A program made the position numbers and the translations under genes. From assembly GCF_009193295.2 (NCBI RefSeq), contig NZ_CP059973.1, forward strand, positions 5,270,001 through 5,334,000: 64,000 nucleotides of DNA, in the 5' to 3' direction. This DNA comes from Bacteroides luhongzhouii. Lineage in GTDB: Bacteria; Bacteroidota; Bacteroidia; Bacteroidales; Bacteroidaceae. The notes beneath the pieces were generated by a model, which had not been told where the DNA came from, did not search any database, and saw nothing but the letters and a program-made list of their open reading frames with translations. Positions 62,601 to 64,000 of the stretch are shown here, one piece after another. Each line of letters starts with the position of its first letter. Within the stretch, counting starts at the first letter, position 1.

Positions 62601-64000
62601 GCCATTCATATACTTCCAAAGCCCCGGCTCTACGGGACCTGCCAATATATTCTTTTTATAACGGGACAACTCCGAAAGCGAAACCGGAAACAATTTTCCA
62701 TTATGTTCCAAAGAAGTACATATCGCCCCGTCCACCACAGGAAGGCGGCAAAGATACTGTTCGTATCGCTTCTTTTCTTCCTTAGTAAATTGGTATTCGT
62801 AGTATTTTCCTTTCTTTTGGCGCAGCCAGACCATTTCCACTCCTTGCGGCAACTGATTCATATCAAAGCTTAAAATCGTTTTCTTGCCACGTTCGAAGGC
62901 CAGAGAGTCGATGATAAAAGCCCTGTCATGCATTCGCAATGTTATTTTCTGCTTCCCTGCCGGACGAAGTACAGGAAAAGAGTACTCTTGAGGCTGTTCC
63001 GTCCACGAAAAATAACAGGGGATATCATTCTGTTCAATCACATAGATATTTACCGCTTTCCCGTCCAACATCACATAAGGGGCAAATTGAGTGGTTCCAT
63101 CCGGTGTATCCACCGTCTGACGATACAGGTTTCCCGAAGGATAAGCAAACCGATAATAAGGTAATTCTTCTAAATGAAGCAGTTCATTCCAACGTTTATA
63201 ATCTAACGTAGCCGTATGCAGGTATTCTTTTTGCTTCATCGAATAGGAAGCACGCTGTTCACGGGGACGGGGCGCACTCCCGTAATAAGGCAAGTCCGGA
63301 ATCTGATAATTCAGTTGGCTGTTGACTGCGAAAGCCGTGAGATCGACGTTAGATACCGGACGTCCCTGAATATTCGTCACATTCAGTTTTGTGGTCACAG
63401 TCTGCCCGGGATATATCCGTTCCGGCAGATCAGATTCAATCACCAATCGTTCGGAAGGCGAAGTGTATGAGCGTTTCATCATACATTCCTTATTTCCCAT
63501 GACATAGAATACCTCCACGTAATAGACCGAAGAAGGGTCAATCTCTCCGGATTTATGTTCCATCTCCTTTCCCGAACCTTTCTGCAATAATCGGTTGCCC
63601 TGATATACATACCATGAAAGCTCCAGTTGCAAAGGATTGGAGAGGGAGACACAGAATGAGTCTTTCTCTATTCCGCCATTCAGTTCCAGTTTGGGATCCA
63701 GTCCGGCGGGAGTAATGATTGTTTCATATCCTATTTCCGGTATTTTGAATCGATAATCCGAAATGGTCTGATTGAAAGGTTCCCGATAAGGTAAACGGAT
63801 TTTTTTCACTTCTTTCTTATCCCCATAAGTCAGTTCCGCTTCTAAGGGACGCTCCACACCTAAGTCGAAGAATGAAAAACAGACTGTATCAGCTTGCGTG
63901 GTACACTGCACATTGTAACAAGAATAGTAAAAAGTCGCCTTGTCCTGTTGTTCCAAGCGGTTGTTATCCGCTGTTAGTAAGACAACACTCACACGATAGA
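59601..64000 (-). CDS. Alpha-2-macroglobulin-like protein with carboxypeptidase-regulatory and SusC-like insert (partial)
   Basis: More than 1460 residues are visible and the frame is still open at the window end, so the N-terminus is missing. MG-type beta-sandwich domains run from the start. A carboxypeptidase-regulatory-like domain is inserted at about 664-737 (GKVCGYVTDATGEALIGCSV, then GTITNWDGYFEMDCD), followed by LDEVVVVGYGMSRRHS, the motif that begins the plug of SusC-type TonB receptors. Then the MG7/TED part contains FWQPRLFTDKTGTVRF and GYRYLCNEQLASKLIGLL, with an intact thioester-type C-x-E-Q at 60933-60944. Bacterial A2M proteins usually trap proteases in the periplasm. Its stop overlaps the HTCS start (ATGA), so the two are coupled. 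Confidence 0.85.
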   Translation of the reverse strand, partial: YRVSVVLLTADNNRLEQQDKATFYYSCYNVQCTTQADTVCFSFFDLGVERPLEAELTYGDKKEVKKIRLPYREPFNQTISDYRFKIPEIGYETIITPAGLDPKLELNGGIEKDSFCVSLSNPLQLELSWYVYQGNRLLQKGSGKEMEHKSGEIDPSSVYYVEVFYVMGNKECMMKRSYTSPSERLVIESDLPERIYPGQTVTTKLNVTNIQGRPVSNVDLTAFAVNSQLNYQIPDLPYYGSAPRPREQRASYSMKQKEYLHTATLDYKRWNELLHLEELPYYRFAYPSGNLYRQTVDTPDGTTQFAPYVMLDGKAVNIYVIEQNDIPCYFSWTEQPQEYSFPVLRPAGKQKITLRMHDRAFIIDSLAFERGKKTILSFDMNQLPQGVEMVWLRQKKGKYYEYQFTKEEKKRYEQYLCRLPVVDGAICTSLEHNGKLFPVSLSELSRYKKNILAGPVEPGLWKYMNGVLYRHEGGFSYEFDGNVVYKYKDNELCPRYLHFSSVAKITTLNDYYLSPERFRNLVSELRKGKSWHPTRIYFSLPDKKLNFRLPEEKDSTGVANLFFKDCTTGELIYPDTLVRMNRIYSRLPAGTYDAILLYNNGKYLKQEALPVKSYSYLDVNMESLPLHEADSLSAGWLLLGGRGTIGTNQPSYKEMRITQYVRSYGGKVCGYVTDATGEALIGCSVLIKGTTEGTITNWDGYFEMDCDRRGEQLLFSYVGFKQQEVRAMPGSNLLVTLEEDSRALDEVVVVGYGMSRRHSLTGSIAGVRVDQSSSATTPLEELDGQDKEEKAKEEVDANRLYTELLQLNGLRRNFSDVAFWQPRLFTDKTGTVRFETTFPDNVTKWETVVYAMNRRLQTGTFRRSIRSYKPLMAELKTPRFLVEGDQSTLVGTIRNYLDGRRIEGTTQFCVGTDTLKQREVNLTEGFHETLPMQAANTDSVAISYLFTREDGYKDGEEYTIPVLPRGTELAQGTLGILSDAETVSIQSGEDEEVMVSITDNQLDIYKESVNFLTGYRYLCNEQLASKLIGLLAYQQYMQGIGEKVKGDKAIRTIIRRLTNHQNKHQLWSWWGNSENTSFWMSAHILRALKMAKDAGYPVHLNLNGLKVEYAHVHPYRGMKLEDIEILHALHDWKVEADYSAAVRLLEPFVRQLEQKEDSLASRNKHYRPLSYLKEKLLLWEIKQQVDSVNVGDSVRHYLKKDMLGGVYCDDGRRTHYWEGNHMINTLIAYRVIKNDSSLCKLKENMQLYILRTKERGWNTYQASAAVATVLTDLLTGADRNGVGTSVSVSGKENKRIMEFPYHARLTAGDSLFISKTGKEPLLYSVYSTKRVMDARESDAFKVEAALEKDSLVAGMPVTLSVTLQVKQEGAQYVMLEVPVPAGCSYASKPVNFSCSEVYREYFKEKTVIFSEKLPVGTYQFTIPLLPRFTGKYTLNPVKVELMYFPVVNANNEGRKIWITERNTKE

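Noticed and set aside
1..64000. tRNA or rRNA genes
   Set aside because: No cloverleaf with TTCGA/GGTTC-type T-arm or rRNA core sequence was recognised in the intergenic regions by eye; a tRNAscan run would settle it.

Overview
The window reads as a chromosomal segment of a gut Bacteroides, most likely in or near the B. thetaiotaomicron/B. ovatus group (inference). The reasons are Bacteroidales-type promoters (TTTG, about 19-20 nt, TAnnTTTG), hybrid two-component systems (HTCS) with AraC-type outputs, an ECF sigma/FecR pair, Na+-pumping decarboxylases for succinate/propionate fermentation, pyruvate:ferredoxin oxidoreductase, and many lipoproteins and beta-barrels. Most of the window is core metabolism. 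Accessory or degraded DNA is concentrated at about 5.9-8.8 kb, 14.4-15.0 kb, 38.4-41.3 kb and 45.0-45.4 kb.

Layout. 0-4 kb: methylmalonyl-CoA decarboxylase operon (carboxyltransferase cut by the window edge, a lamin-tail/OadG-like subunit, biotin carrier, Na+-pump beta subunit). 4.2-5.9 kb: class II aldolase (-) and ribosomal protein L31 type B (+). 5.9-8.8 kb: a broken AAA ATPase, an unknown ORF, an HTH/coiled-coil protein behind a 337-bp inverted-repeat-bounded structured element, and several large palindromes. 8.9-14.3 kb: tripartite RND efflux operon. 14.4-15.0 kb: an antitoxin with a dead RelE-like toxin. 15.1-18.5 kb: oxaloacetate decarboxylase operon. 19.2-20.7 kb: ECF sigma and FecR-type anti-sigma with no SusC/D partner in view. 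20.8-24.5 kb: a four-gene lysE-like/DUF4924/rmlD/prfC operon. 24.7-28.4 kb: purL. 28.7-34.0 kb: an HTCS and two short chromate-transporter subunits. 34-38.4 kb: a GHL10-type glycosidase-like protein and uvrA, divergent. 38.7-41.1 kb: an AT-rich pair comprising a sigma factor fused to an outer-membrane barrel, then a methyltransferase. 41.3-43.4 kb: small barrel protein, small membrane protein and CstA. 43.6-45.0 kb: second GHL10 protein. 45.0-45.4 kb: an array of CCCGGG palindromes and a nuclease-domain fossil. 45.4-47.9 kb: an ATP-grasp-like protein and an AAA ATPase. 48-51.5 kb: nifJ. 51.6-54.6 kb: glycine-betaine-type ABC importer. 54.9-56.7 kb: alkyltransferase-like protein and a LruC lipoprotein. 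56.8-64 kb: an HTCS with a sugar-binding-protein-like sensor, translationally coupled to an alpha-2-macroglobulin-like protein that runs off the window.

How the genes work together. Two biotin-dependent decarboxylases (methylmalonyl-CoA and oxaloacetate) would each export Na+ during fermentation. NifJ supplies acetyl-CoA and reduced ferredoxin, and aldolase is in central glycolysis. The RND, chromate, LysE and betaine systems handle efflux and osmoprotection.

The most unusual item is the single-chain protein at 38754-40265: ECF sigma domains, one transmembrane helix, a periplasmic linker and an outer-membrane beta-barrel in one open reading frame. It looks like an envelope-spanning sensor and transcription factor without a separate anti-sigma factor. 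Second is the inverted-repeat element at 7387-7723, whose middle strand can pair with either of two flanking strands, as in an RNA or DNA switch upstream of an HTH gene.
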